Assembly: GCF_046298265.1 (NCBI RefSeq)
Contig: NZ_JBKAHK010000002.1
Coordinates: 124,001 to 188,000 of the forward strand
Direction of reading: 5' to 3'
Length of the DNA stretch: 64,000 nt
Source of the DNA: Gillisia xinjiangensis
GTDB taxonomy: Bacteria; Bacteroidota; Bacteroidia; Flavobacteriales; Flavobacteriaceae
A model generated the notes under the pieces. The model worked only from the letters and a program-made list of their open reading frames with translations. It was not told where the DNA came from and made no database searches. Positions 1 to 7,941 of the stretch are shown here, one piece after another. Position 1 is the first letter of the stretch. Each line of letters opens with the position of its first letter. The position numbers were made by a program, and so were the translations under genes.

Positions 1-2
1 CT

Positions 3-98
3 TCAGGGGAATTAAACCCATCCCTTGGAAGAAAAGTATTACAGGTTTTTAAAAAAGAATTCGATTTATTTTATCCATTTTTTCAAATAGAAGGTTGA
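3..98 (+). CDS. C-terminal fragment of an unidentified protein (cut by window edge)
   Basis: An open frame enters from the left edge and ends at a TGA at 96-98, giving about 31 residues rich in Lys, Phe and Glu and ending in FFQIEG. The composition looks like a real protein tail, but I do not recognise the family and the frame is short enough to be chance. It has the same strand as the polyamine genes that follow and is separated from them by about 190 bases in which I see no convincing terminator. Confidence 0.35.
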   Translation, partial: SGELNPSLGRKVLQVFKKEFDLFYPFFQIEG

Positions 99-291
99 TA
101 AATTCATTTATTTTTATTGATCAACTCCTTCAGATCTACTTCTGCAGGGTCATTGCTGGTATTCAAAAAATCCGCTCAAATTCCCGGGAATCTTCAAATA
201 AATTTTATCTTAACATTAATTTATCAAACAAATCTTTTGATCCATTGATATAAACCCTAATTTTTCATTTTTAATTATATAAAATAAGGCA

Positions 292-1695
292 TTGAATACA
301 AAATACACCGACCTAATACATCAAACCTATTATTTCCCTCAGGAAGAGTTTAAATTGGAGGACAATGAGCTTCAGTTTCACGATATAGATTTGATGGCAT
401 TAGTAGAAAAATATGGTGCTCCATTAAAATTTACTTACCTGCCAAAAATTTCAGAAAACATTCACAGGGCCAAAACCTGGTTCAATAATGCTATAAAAAA
501 GCATAATTATGAGGGCAACTATAATTACTGTTACTGTACAAAAAGCTCCCATTTTGAACACGTCCTGAATGAAGCACTTAAAAATGATATTCACATTGAA
601 ACCTCTTCAGCTTTTGATGTCAATATTGTAGAAAAATTAAAACGTAAAGGAAAAATCACCGATGAAACCTACGTTATTTGCAATGGTTTTAAACGCGACC
701 AATATATTACCAATATCGCAAATTTGATTAATAATGGTCATAAAAACTGCATTCCTATAATCGATAATTATGAAGAGATCGACCTTCTTTCCGAAGAGAT
801 AAAAGCTCCTTATAAAATTGGGATCAGGATCGCTTCTGAAGAAGAGCCTAAATTTGAATTTTACACTTCCAGACTAGGCATAGGATACAAGAATATTGTG
901 CCGTTTTTTAACAGAAAGGTGAAGGGAAACCCGGATGTTGAATTGAAAATGCTGCATTTCTTTATCAATACCGGAATTCGGGATACTTCCTATTACTGGA
1001 ATGAGTTAAATAAATGCTTACAGGTTTATATCAATCTTAAAAAAGTATGTCCTACCCTGGACAGCCTTAATATTGGCGGTGGATTTCCTATAAAAAACTC
1101 CCTGCATTTTGAGTATGATTATGAGTATATGGTAGATGAAATCATCAACCAGATAAAACTCACCTGTGAAGATGCTGGAGTTGATACGCCACATATTTTT
1201 ACGGAGTTCGGTTCTTTTACCGTTGGGGAAAGCGGAGGTGCCATTTATGAGATCCTTTACCAAAAACAACAGAATGACCGCGAAAAGTGGAATATGATAA
1301 ATTCCTCATTTATCACCACCCTACCAGATACCTGGGCAATTAGTAAAAAGTTTGTGATGCTGGCCATCAATAGATGGAATGATGAATATGAACGGGTTTT
1401 ACTTGGAGGGCTTACCTGTGATAGTGACGATTATTATAATTCTGAACAAAATACCAACGCAATCTACCTTCCGAAGTATAAAAAAGATAAGCCTTTATAT
1501 ATAGGATTTTTTAATACCGGGGCTTACCAGGAAACCATTGGTGGCTTTGGCGGATTGCAGCATTGCCTTATTCCACAACCTAAACAAATACTTATAAATA
1601 AGGACGAAAACGGGAATATTACTACCAGTCTTTTTAGTGAACAACAAACCTCTGAAGACTTGTTAAAGATATTAGGTTATAGTTCAAATAATTAG
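292..1695 (+). CDS. speA: Biosynthetic arginine decarboxylase (PLP fold III)
   Basis: Converts L-arginine to agmatine in the cytoplasm, the first step of the agmatine route to putrescine. The 467-residue protein shows the fold-type III decarboxylase plan: an N-terminal PLP barrel with the probable Schiff-base lysine in CTKSS (K84), the phosphate-binding glycine loop IGGGFP (261-266), and a C-terminal beta domain with TCDSDD (C376), equivalent to the active-site cysteine loop contributed across the dimer. It is shorter than E. coli SpeA (about 650 residues), as expected for the compact form in Bacteroidota. The start is TTG at 292; no closer ATG is in frame, and the N-terminus MNTKY...YYFPQEEF looks complete. 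Agmatinase follows 60 bases downstream, so co-transcription is likely. Confidence 0.9.
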   Translation: MNTKYTDLIHQTYYFPQEEFKLEDNELQFHDIDLMALVEKYGAPLKFTYLPKISENIHRAKTWFNNAIKKHNYEGNYNYCYCTKSSHFEHVLNEALKNDIHIETSSAFDVNIVEKLKRKGKITDETYVICNGFKRDQYITNIANLINNGHKNCIPIIDNYEEIDLLSEEIKAPYKIGIRIASEEEPKFEFYTSRLGIGYKNIVPFFNRKVKGNPDVELKMLHFFINTGIRDTSYYWNELNKCLQVYINLKKVCPTLDSLNIGGGFPIKNSLHFEYDYEYMVDEIINQIKLTCEDAGVDTPHIFTEFGSFTVGESGGAIYEILYQKQQNDREKWNMINSSFITTLPDTWAISKKFVMLAINRWNDEYERVLLGGLTCDSDDYYNSEQNTNAIYLPKYKKDKPLYIGFFNTGAYQETIGGFGGLQHCLIPQPKQILINKDENGNITTSLFSEQQTSEDLLKILGYSSNN

Positions 1696-1755
1696 GTCAA
1701 AAAAAAATTATAACTTTAGGCATATTTTTTAAACCAAAAATTTCAAACTTAAGTA

Positions 1756-2634
1756 ATGAACAAAAAGAATTACGCCGGGATACCAGATAAGTATGCGCGC
1801 ATAGACGAAGCACAAGTGGTATTAATCCCTGTTCCTTATGACGGAACAAGCTCCTGGCAAAAAGGCGCAGATAAAGGCCCTGAAGCCTTCCTGGAAGCTT
1901 CAGCAAACATGGAGCTTTTTGATATTGAAACCCGCACCGAGGTTTACAGAAAAGGAATTTACCTGGCTCCTCCTGTTACCGAGAACTCTTCTCCGGAAAA
2001 AATGGTGGAAGCTGTACATAAAACCACCAAAAACTATATCAAACAAGATAAATTCGTAACCGTTTTTGGAGGGGAACATTCTGTGTCTATAGGAACAATA
2101 CGTGCTTTTAATGAAGCTTTTGAAGATCTTACCGTAGTTCAGATAGATGCTCATGCCGATTTACGTCCGGAATATGAGGGTTCTTCCTGCAATCACGCCT
2201 GCGCTGTTCATGAAGCCAGCAAAACCACCAATCTTGTTCAGGTAGGAATTCGTTCTATGGATGTTTCAGAACTGGATCATATGGATGAAAATCAGGTTTA
2301 TTTTGCACATAATCTCTATGAAGACTGGATGGATGATGCTATTGGGCAAATGACACCAAATGTTTTTATCACTATAGATCTGGATGCTTTCGATCCTTCT
2401 ATTATGCCATCTACAGGAACTCCGGAACCGGGAGGATTGTTTTATTACGAAACCCTGGAATTCCTGAAAATGATGTTCAAGAAAAAAAATGTGGTAGGTT
2501 TTGATATCGTAGAGCTTTGTCCCAATGATGTGGATAAATCTTCAGATTTCCTTGCCGCAAAATTATATTATAAAATGTTGAGCTATAAGTTCAAATATTT
2601 AAATCATACCCCAGACCAAGATGACGATGAGTAA
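1756..2634 (+). CDS. speB: Agmatinase (ureohydrolase family)
   Basis: Hydrolyses agmatine to putrescine and urea, taking the product of the upstream decarboxylase. The 292 residues carry the binuclear manganese motifs of the arginase/agmatinase superfamily: GGEH (105-108), DAHADL (131-136) and DLDAFDP (208-214). The loop SSCNHACAV (143-151) sits where the substrate-specificity loop lies and resembles agmatinases more than arginases. Its 3' end overlaps the next gene by 14 bases, which points to translational coupling. Guanidinobutyrase activity cannot be excluded by sequence, but the arginine decarboxylase next door favours agmatine. Confidence 0.93.
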   Translation: MNKKNYAGIPDKYARIDEAQVVLIPVPYDGTSSWQKGADKGPEAFLEASANMELFDIETRTEVYRKGIYLAPPVTENSSPEKMVEAVHKTTKNYIKQDKFVTVFGGEHSVSIGTIRAFNEAFEDLTVVQIDAHADLRPEYEGSSCNHACAVHEASKTTNLVQVGIRSMDVSELDHMDENQVYFAHNLYEDWMDDAIGQMTPNVFITIDLDAFDPSIMPSTGTPEPGGLFYYETLEFLKMMFKKKNVVGFDIVELCPNDVDKSSDFLAAKLYYKMLSYKFKYLNHTPDQDDDE

Positions 2635-3598
2635 AGGCGCGATTTCCCAATTTATTGAAAAATATTATTTACATTTTAATTCCGCCGCGCTTGTAGATGC
2701 CGCAAAAGGATATGAAAAGCAACTGCAGGATGGCTCAAAAATGCTGGTTTCCCTTGCGGGAGCCATGAGTACTGCCGAGCTTGGAAAGATTTTTGCCGAA
2801 ATGATCCGTCAGGATAAAGTGCAAATCATTTCCTGTACCGGGGCAAACCTGGAGGAAGATGTGATGAACCTTGTGGCGCATTCCCACTACAAACGCGTTC
2901 CTAATTACAGGGATCTTACCCCACAGGACGAATGGGATTTGCTGGAAAAAGGATTAAACCGTGTTACAGATACCTGCATACCAGAGGAAGAAGCTTTCAG
3001 AAGGATTCAGGAACATATTGTTAAAATATGGAAAGATGCTGAAGCAGCCGGTGAGCGTTATTTACCGCATGAATATATGTACAAGCTATTGCTTTCCGGT
3101 GTGCTGGAGGAATATTATGAAATAGACCTTAAGGATAGCTGGATGTATGCCGCTGCCGAAAAAAACCTTCCAATGGTTGTTCCGGGATGGGAAGACAGCA
3201 CTATGGGTAATATTTTTGCTTCCTATGTTTTAAAAGGAGAATTAAAGGCGAGTACCATGAAATCCGGGATCGAATACATGACTTTCCTTGCCGACTGGTA
3301 TACCGAAAATTCCAAAAGCGGAATAGGTTTCTTCCAGATTGGCGGAGGTATTGCAGGGGATTTCCCAATATGTGTAGTACCAATGTTGTATCAGGATATG
3401 GAACGAACAGATACTCCATTTTGGAGTTATTTCTGCCAGATCTCAGATTCTACCACGAGTTACGGTTCCTATTCGGGAGCAGTTCCTAATGAAAAGATCA
3501 CCTGGGGTAAACTGGACATCAATACACCAAAATATATTATTGAAAGCGATGCGACCATAGTAGCGCCGCTGATTTTTGCCTATCTTCTGGATATGTAA
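2621..3598 (+). CDS. Deoxyhypusine synthase-like protein lacking the catalytic lysine
   Basis: A 325-residue homologue of deoxyhypusine synthase (DHS), an NAD- and spermidine-dependent enzyme that modifies eIF5A in eukaryotes and archaea. Bacteria have no eIF5A, so the substrate must differ; homospermidine or another aminobutyl transfer is the usual proposal for bacterial relatives. The glycine-rich stretch IGGGIAGDF (240-248) aligns with the eukaryotic GGGVVKHH loop, but the residue where the catalytic lysine (K329 in human DHS) should be is glycine, around G246. It overlaps speB by 14 bases, so it belongs to the polyamine operon. ATG codons at 2621 and 2627 are both possible starts. The family call is firm; the reaction is unknown. 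Confidence 0.8.
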   Translation: MTMSKGAISQFIEKYYLHFNSAALVDAAKGYEKQLQDGSKMLVSLAGAMSTAELGKIFAEMIRQDKVQIISCTGANLEEDVMNLVAHSHYKRVPNYRDLTPQDEWDLLEKGLNRVTDTCIPEEEAFRRIQEHIVKIWKDAEAAGERYLPHEYMYKLLLSGVLEEYYEIDLKDSWMYAAAEKNLPMVVPGWEDSTMGNIFASYVLKGELKASTMKSGIEYMTFLADWYTENSKSGIGFFQIGGGIAGDFPICVVPMLYQDMERTDTPFWSYFCQISDSTTSYGSYSGAVPNEKITWGKLDINTPKYIIESDATIVAPLIFAYLLDM

Positions 3599-3617
3599 AA
3601 TTTTTCATACAAAAAGC

Positions 3618-3675
3618 AAGGGCTGTTTTATTTTTGTTGGTTTGCAAGAAACCTTTTCAAAAATAAACAGCCCTT
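3618..3675. terminator. Bidirectional terminator between converging genes
   Basis: An arm reading AGGGCTGTTTTATTTTTG (from 3619) pairs with CAAAAATAAACAGCCCT (3658-3674) with one bulged base. A T-run follows on the plus strand and an A-run precedes it, so it can stop both the polyamine operon and the minus-strand glycosyltransferase gene. Confidence 0.8.
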
Positions 3676-3677
3676 TT

Positions 3678-5063
3678 TTATTCTTCTGAATAATTTATAG
3701 TTCGCAAAATTTTCTCTTTTCTGAAATTAAAAAGCTCATACCCAAAAAGCCCAAAAACCAGTATATATTCTAAAGCGATCAACCAGAAATTCTCCTTGAA
3801 TTGTGGAGTTGAATAGGCGTAATAGCTTAAAAAGATCAAAAATGACCAAACGAACATATATCTGAACCGCGTAAAAACAGAAAGCAACAAAGGGATCATT
3901 AAATACCAGGGATGTATCGTAGTCGATAAAAAGAAATACGCAGTAATCCCCAGCAACATCGTGCTTATAAGCTGCTGTAAAGAACTGTTTTTTCTAAAGA
4001 AAGCAAGTCCCGCCAAAACAAGTATCGTGACAAGAGGCAGTACTTTCCCGGCTGTTTCAATGATGTTATAGCCTTTTACCTGGAACCCAATCCATCGTAC
4101 CACATAATAGATGCTGGCATTGAATTCAAACTTCTGAAACCAAAGCCCAATGCTTCCTGAAAAACTGGAGATAAATTCTGAAGACATAAACGGAATGAAT
4201 CCAATGATAACAACTATTCCCACAATGAAATAGTACCCGATTAGCCTGGTTAATCCCAATTTTTCCTGATCATTCCTGTTTCTCACAAAATACCTAAAGA
4301 GTAATGGAAGAAATAACAAAGGGATTAATTTCAGCAACACCGAAGCTGCAAAAGCAATAGCGCTCAGTATCCATTTTCTGGAATGTAGAAGATATAATGA
4401 CCAAACCAGGAAAAATGCCATCACGCCTTCAAAATGCAGATTTCCTGTGAGTTCTATAATCACCAGCGGATTTAAAACATACCAGAAAATTTGATGTCCC
4501 GGCAACTCAAATTTTTCCAGCAATTTTTTTCCGAAGTAAAGAACTCCTATATCGGCCGCAATTATAACAATGCGCATTACAATTACAGAACCCAGGATAC
4601 TTTTCCCAGCCAGTAAGCCTGCAAGCGCAAAAACAAGTTGATTAAGCGGAGGATAATTGGTGTAATTTCCGGCACTTAATTCTCCCATCCCTTCATCCAG
4701 AAGATTTCCCTGGGATATTGGAACATTAGACTGGGCCAAAAGGCTTTCAGGAAGATATATATAAGGATTCCATCCAGATAACAGCATTCTTCCATCCCAA
4801 ATAAATCTGTAGAAATCCTGTGAAAGGTTAGGAATTGCACCAAAAAATACCAACCTCAGCAACAGGGCAACTCCGGCAAGGAACCAGAAATTTTTTTGCT
4901 CCAGTTGAATTAATTTCCAGCTAAGGAAAAACAAGGCAGCATAAAGTGAAATAAGTTTTTCAAAGTCTGTACGAACAAGTTCATAGGCAAAGGATGCATA
5001 GAACAATGCAGCTATAAAAACCAGCAGCAAAGAGATTTTATGAACCCGTAAAAATCTTTCCAT
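3678..5063 (-). CDS. Multi-pass GT-C glycosyltransferase (GT87/mannosyltransferase-like)
   Basis: A 461-residue integral membrane protein with about a dozen hydrophobic segments across its length. The first large extracytoplasmic loop carries SQDFYRFIWDGR (81-92), with acidic residues where GT-C enzymes place their catalytic or metal-binding Asp. This layout fits polyprenyl-phosphate-sugar-dependent mannosyltransferases of the GT87/DUF2029 group, which add sugars on the periplasmic face. Acceptor and donor cannot be read from sequence. It lies 27 bases downstream of the MutS-like gene on the same strand, probably in the same transcript, though no shared role is evident. Confidence 0.7.
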   Translation of the reverse strand: MERFLRVHKISLLLVFIAALFYASFAYELVRTDFEKLISLYAALFFLSWKLIQLEQKNFWFLAGVALLLRLVFFGAIPNLSQDFYRFIWDGRMLLSGWNPYIYLPESLLAQSNVPISQGNLLDEGMGELSAGNYTNYPPLNQLVFALAGLLAGKSILGSVIVMRIVIIAADIGVLYFGKKLLEKFELPGHQIFWYVLNPLVIIELTGNLHFEGVMAFFLVWSLYLLHSRKWILSAIAFAASVLLKLIPLLFLPLLFRYFVRNRNDQEKLGLTRLIGYYFIVGIVVIIGFIPFMSSEFISSFSGSIGLWFQKFEFNASIYYVVRWIGFQVKGYNIIETAGKVLPLVTILVLAGLAFFRKNSSLQQLISTMLLGITAYFFLSTTIHPWYLMIPLLLSVFTRFRYMFVWSFLIFLSYYAYSTPQFKENFWLIALEYILVFGLFGYELFNFRKEKILRTINYSEE

Positions 5064-5090
5064 AACAGCCAGGATACTTTTAACAGGTTT

Positions 5091-6860
5091 TTAGTCTACG
5101 ATTTGCATTTTCTTCAGAAGGAAAGATGCATTCATATTCTGGCAAATCCCATCTTTAAATTTGTAATCAAAATGAAGTTCATCATTGATGATCTCGGCAT
5201 CAAAATAATGATTTTGTACCTGTGGCAATTCTTCGGAAACTTCGCATAAACTAAGATCATGAGTCGCTATGATCCCGGTAGATTTCGATTTCACCAGTTT
5301 CTGGATAAATTTCCGGGAACCAATTGCTTTATCGGTGCTGTTGGTTCCTTTTAATATTTCGTCCAGAATAATAAAATATTTATCGGTTTTAATCTCCCCA
5401 ACTATATACTGCAAACGCTTCAATTCTGAAAAGAAATAGGATTCATCATCGCTCAGGGAATCCGTGGTACGCATACTGGTAATAAGTTTTATGGGCTGAT
5501 ACTCGCAGGAAGTTGCACTTACGGGAAGTCCGATATTTGCCATAACTATCTGGAGGGAAACGGTGCGTAAAAAAGTGCTTTTCCCTGCCATATTAGCACC
5601 GGTAATAATAAAAAACTGCTCATCTTCTATTTTAAAGTCATTCGCGATAACTTTCTCAGGATCAAGCAAAGGATGTGCAAGATTGGCTGCCTTCACCACT
5701 ATCCCGGATTGGGTAAGTTCAGGAAAAACATACTTTGGATGATTGAATGCGAAGTTTCCCAGGCTGTTAAAAGCATCGGTAAATTCAATTACCTCAAACC
5801 AGTCCTTTACATTTTGATGTGAAGCTTTTATCCAGGATTCAAGTTTATAGGACTTTTGAACGTCCCAAAGCAAAAATCCGTTTAACAGAACCCCCAACAG
5901 AAAATTATTCCGCTGATCTAATGCGTCTATAGCTTTTGAAAATTCCTTGAAAATGGCGGAAGCTTTCCTGCCTTCAGATTTTATTTTTTTCTTATTCTCC
6001 TTCAATATTTTTGAAGAAAATTCGGTATTCTCAAGCATTGCCAGCAATTGATGGTATTGATGGAAGGTATCCTGAACCCTGCTTACACTTCCGGAGAGCA
6101 AATTCACTTTTTTAAGGTAGATCCCGGAATATAACAATCCGGCCAGAAACCATAAAAAAAGCTGTATTCCGGTCACGTTATCAGTGAAATAACCAACCAC
6201 CAATAGTATAGAAACGGCCGAAAACAATGGTGATAACCATTTAATATATTTAGGTGCAAAGCTTATATACGTATTAAACCAGTTTAGAACCTGGGTTGAT
6301 TCGGTTTCGGTTTTCACCAGGTGTGCCACCGCGGTAAATTCCTGACGCCAGGTTACTTTTTCAGCTAATTCTTTAATGGCTTTCTGCTTTTCGGGAATGT
6401 TTTCAATGGAATTTTCTGTAAGAAGATGAGCCAGTCTCCTTTTGCCCTCTTTTAAAGAAGTTCGGTTTAAATACTGAAAGAAAGATCCTTTTCCGAATAA
6501 GTCTATATCCTGACTAAAGGAATGCAAGGGATCTTCAAATTCTTTTCCTGTTGGCAAATCTGAAAATTTGCGTTGCAAAACCCTTAATTCCAATTCGTTG
6601 ATTTGTACAAGTTCTTTAATCTTATCGCGTTTGTGTTTAAGATCTGTATGCCGGGAAACCAGGATTAAAAAGATCACTATTGCAACGGCTGCAATTATAC
6701 CCGCGATCCTGATTTCACTGAAAAAATAATATACACCGAAGGCTGCGAGCAGAAAAACCATTAAACGGATCAAGCTTGAAATATTGAGCTTTTTGTTGGC
6801 TTTTGCCAAAAGATGCTCCTGATGTTCCTTTTCTTTTGTATAAAACCCGAATGCTGTCAT
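5091..6860 (-). CDS. Membrane-anchored MutS-like ATPase
   Basis: The C-terminal third (about 370-589) is a MutS-family ABC-type ATPase: Walker A GANMAGKST (421-429), Walker B IILDE (497-501), the N-loop TNSTD (506-510) that completes the partner site in the dimer, and a TH switch at 533-534. There is no mismatch-recognition (Phe-x-Glu) domain. Two hydrophobic segments lie near the N-terminus (about 32-48 and 51-69) and two more at about 206-250, so it is predicted to sit in the inner membrane with a cytoplasmic ATPase. Central residues 255-330 look helical, as in MutS lever arms. Automated pipelines usually call it DNA mismatch repair MutS, but a repair role is doubtful. Confidence 0.75.
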   Translation of the reverse strand: MTAFGFYTKEKEHQEHLLAKANKKLNISSLIRLMVFLLAAFGVYYFFSEIRIAGIIAAVAIVIFLILVSRHTDLKHKRDKIKELVQINELELRVLQRKFSDLPTGKEFEDPLHSFSQDIDLFGKGSFFQYLNRTSLKEGKRRLAHLLTENSIENIPEKQKAIKELAEKVTWRQEFTAVAHLVKTETESTQVLNWFNTYISFAPKYIKWLSPLFSAVSILLVVGYFTDNVTGIQLFLWFLAGLLYSGIYLKKVNLLSGSVSRVQDTFHQYHQLLAMLENTEFSSKILKENKKKIKSEGRKASAIFKEFSKAIDALDQRNNFLLGVLLNGFLLWDVQKSYKLESWIKASHQNVKDWFEVIEFTDAFNSLGNFAFNHPKYVFPELTQSGIVVKAANLAHPLLDPEKVIANDFKIEDEQFFIITGANMAGKSTFLRTVSLQIVMANIGLPVSATSCEYQPIKLITSMRTTDSLSDDESYFFSELKRLQYIVGEIKTDKYFIILDEILKGTNSTDKAIGSRKFIQKLVKSKSTGIIATHDLSLCEVSEELPQVQNHYFDAEIINDELHFDYKFKDGICQNMNASFLLKKMQIVD

Positions 6861-6878
6861 GAAAATAGTACTGATTTA

Positions 6879-7238
6879 TCAAAGATTTTCCAGGTCCATT
6901 TGCAGCCTTTTATGCAGGCCCTGAATTACCAGATTATAAGAATGGTCTGTGAGGCCGAAGATAAGGGAATTTGGAAGAAATCCATCCAGCACCAGTGTAT
7001 TCCAGTGCTTTTTATTCATATGATATCCGGGAAGAATGTTATTAGGGTGTTCCTCTCTTAAAGTGATTGCCTCTTCCGGATCACACTTTAAATTTACCCG
7101 TAGCGGAACTTCATCAAGAGAAGTCAGGGCAAAAATTTTCCCCATCACTTTAAATACAAGGGTATCCGGGCCAAATGGAAGACCTTCAGCAACGCCTTTT
7201 TTCGCCAGGCAATAATTTCTGAAAGTTTCTATGTCCAT
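6879..7238 (-). CDS. MmcQ/YjbR family protein
   Basis: A 119-residue protein of the MmcQ/YjbR fold, a CyaY-like alpha/beta domain once described as a DNA-binding fold. Family marks visible are the N-terminal FRNYCLAKKGVAEGLPFG, the central FALTS...PLRVNLKC and the late W in NKKHWNTL followed by an SYNLV segment. Length is typical. It ends 18 bases before the MutS-like gene, on the same strand. No enzymatic motif is visible and the biological role of the family is unsettled. Confidence 0.8.
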   Translation of the reverse strand: MDIETFRNYCLAKKGVAEGLPFGPDTLVFKVMGKIFALTSLDEVPLRVNLKCDPEEAITLREEHPNNILPGYHMNKKHWNTLVLDGFLPNSLIFGLTDHSYNLVIQGLHKRLQMDLENL

Positions 7239-7276
7239 AAGCAGCCTTCCCTTGTCATCCCAAATAAAGCGGGTTT

Positions 7277-7894
7277 TTAATGCAGTTGTTTTTGATCTTT
7301 TATATTGCTTTCCAGTGCCGTATAATCGAGTTTCCAGCCGATGGTTTCTACTATTTTCTCAATTAGCAGAATAGTCTCCAGGGCTTCTTTTCGTGCTTTT
7401 TCCAGCAAGCCACTTTGGGGGATCTTATCCACAATATGCTTTTTGGCGTCGTGACTTATATCGGTAAGATCGGATGTGGTAAAAGGATTTGCCCAGCCTT
7501 CACGTTTATCGTAATATTTAAAATCGGTTTCTACGGTAAGCAGTTCAGGATCCGGAAAATTTGTGAGAATGATCCTTTTAGTATCATTATCACTGGACAT
7601 TCTAATCTTGGTTAGGTCAAAACCTATATGGGCTTTTGCACTGATAAGAACAATGGCTTTCTTTTTTCCCAGAAGCAAACTCACATATTTTTCCTTCAAA
7701 TTTTCATAATGGTAGATCTCTGAAAAATCGCCTTCTACGGTAATAAATTTACAAACGCTTTTTATCTTATCCATCAAAATCACCGATTGCTCATCGGCAC
7801 GCTCTTTACTGCGATATTTGTTAAACCTCGCAAAAATAAAATATGCGAGAACGGCTCCGGCCGCAAGTCCTATAAATAGATATTCCATATTCAA
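7277..7894 (-). CDS. DUF4230 membrane-anchored protein
   Basis: A 205-residue protein with one N-terminal membrane segment (about 5-23, YLFIGLAAGAVLAYFIFAR) followed by a basic stretch and a soluble domain of the DUF4230 type, recognisable from the KFITVEGDFSEIYHY region, the KAHIGFDLTKI strand and the C-terminal KARKEALETILLIEKI helix. The topology suggests a domain facing the periplasm or cytoplasm from a single anchor. Function is unknown in the family. It is first in the minus-strand group with yjbR, the MutS-like gene and the glycosyltransferase, just beyond the leuS terminator. Confidence 0.7.
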   Translation of the reverse strand: MNMEYLFIGLAAGAVLAYFIFARFNKYRSKERADEQSVILMDKIKSVCKFITVEGDFSEIYHYENLKEKYVSLLLGKKKAIVLISAKAHIGFDLTKIRMSSDNDTKRIILTNFPDPELLTVETDFKYYDKREGWANPFTTSDLTDISHDAKKHIVDKIPQSGLLEKARKEALETILLIEKIVETIGWKLDYTALESNIKDQKQLH

Positions 7895-7901
7895 ATATAA
7901 A

Positions 7902-7936
7902 GAAAAGCAGCAAGAGAATTACCTCTGCTGCTTTTT
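7902..7936 (-). terminator. Terminator of leuS
   Basis: AAAAGCAGCA (7903-7912) pairs with TGCTGCTTTT (7926-7935), extended by AGAG/CTCT with one bulge. It begins 6 bases past the leuS stop codon. On the minus strand the stem ends in a T-rich run. Confidence 0.75.
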
Positions 7937-7941
7937 GCTAA

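Noticed and set aside
93..126. GTTGAT...ATCAAC inverted repeat between the left-edge fragment and speA.
   Set aside because: Only a 6-bp stem with a loop of about 20 bases and no T-run, so it is not a convincing terminator.
107..215. A minus-strand string ending EVDLKELINKNK with an out-of-frame FEDSREFERIF upstream, like a frameshifted gene remnant.
   Set aside because: Joining them needs one added T in a run of six, and stop codons lie just upstream. About 35 residues are too few to claim a pseudogene.
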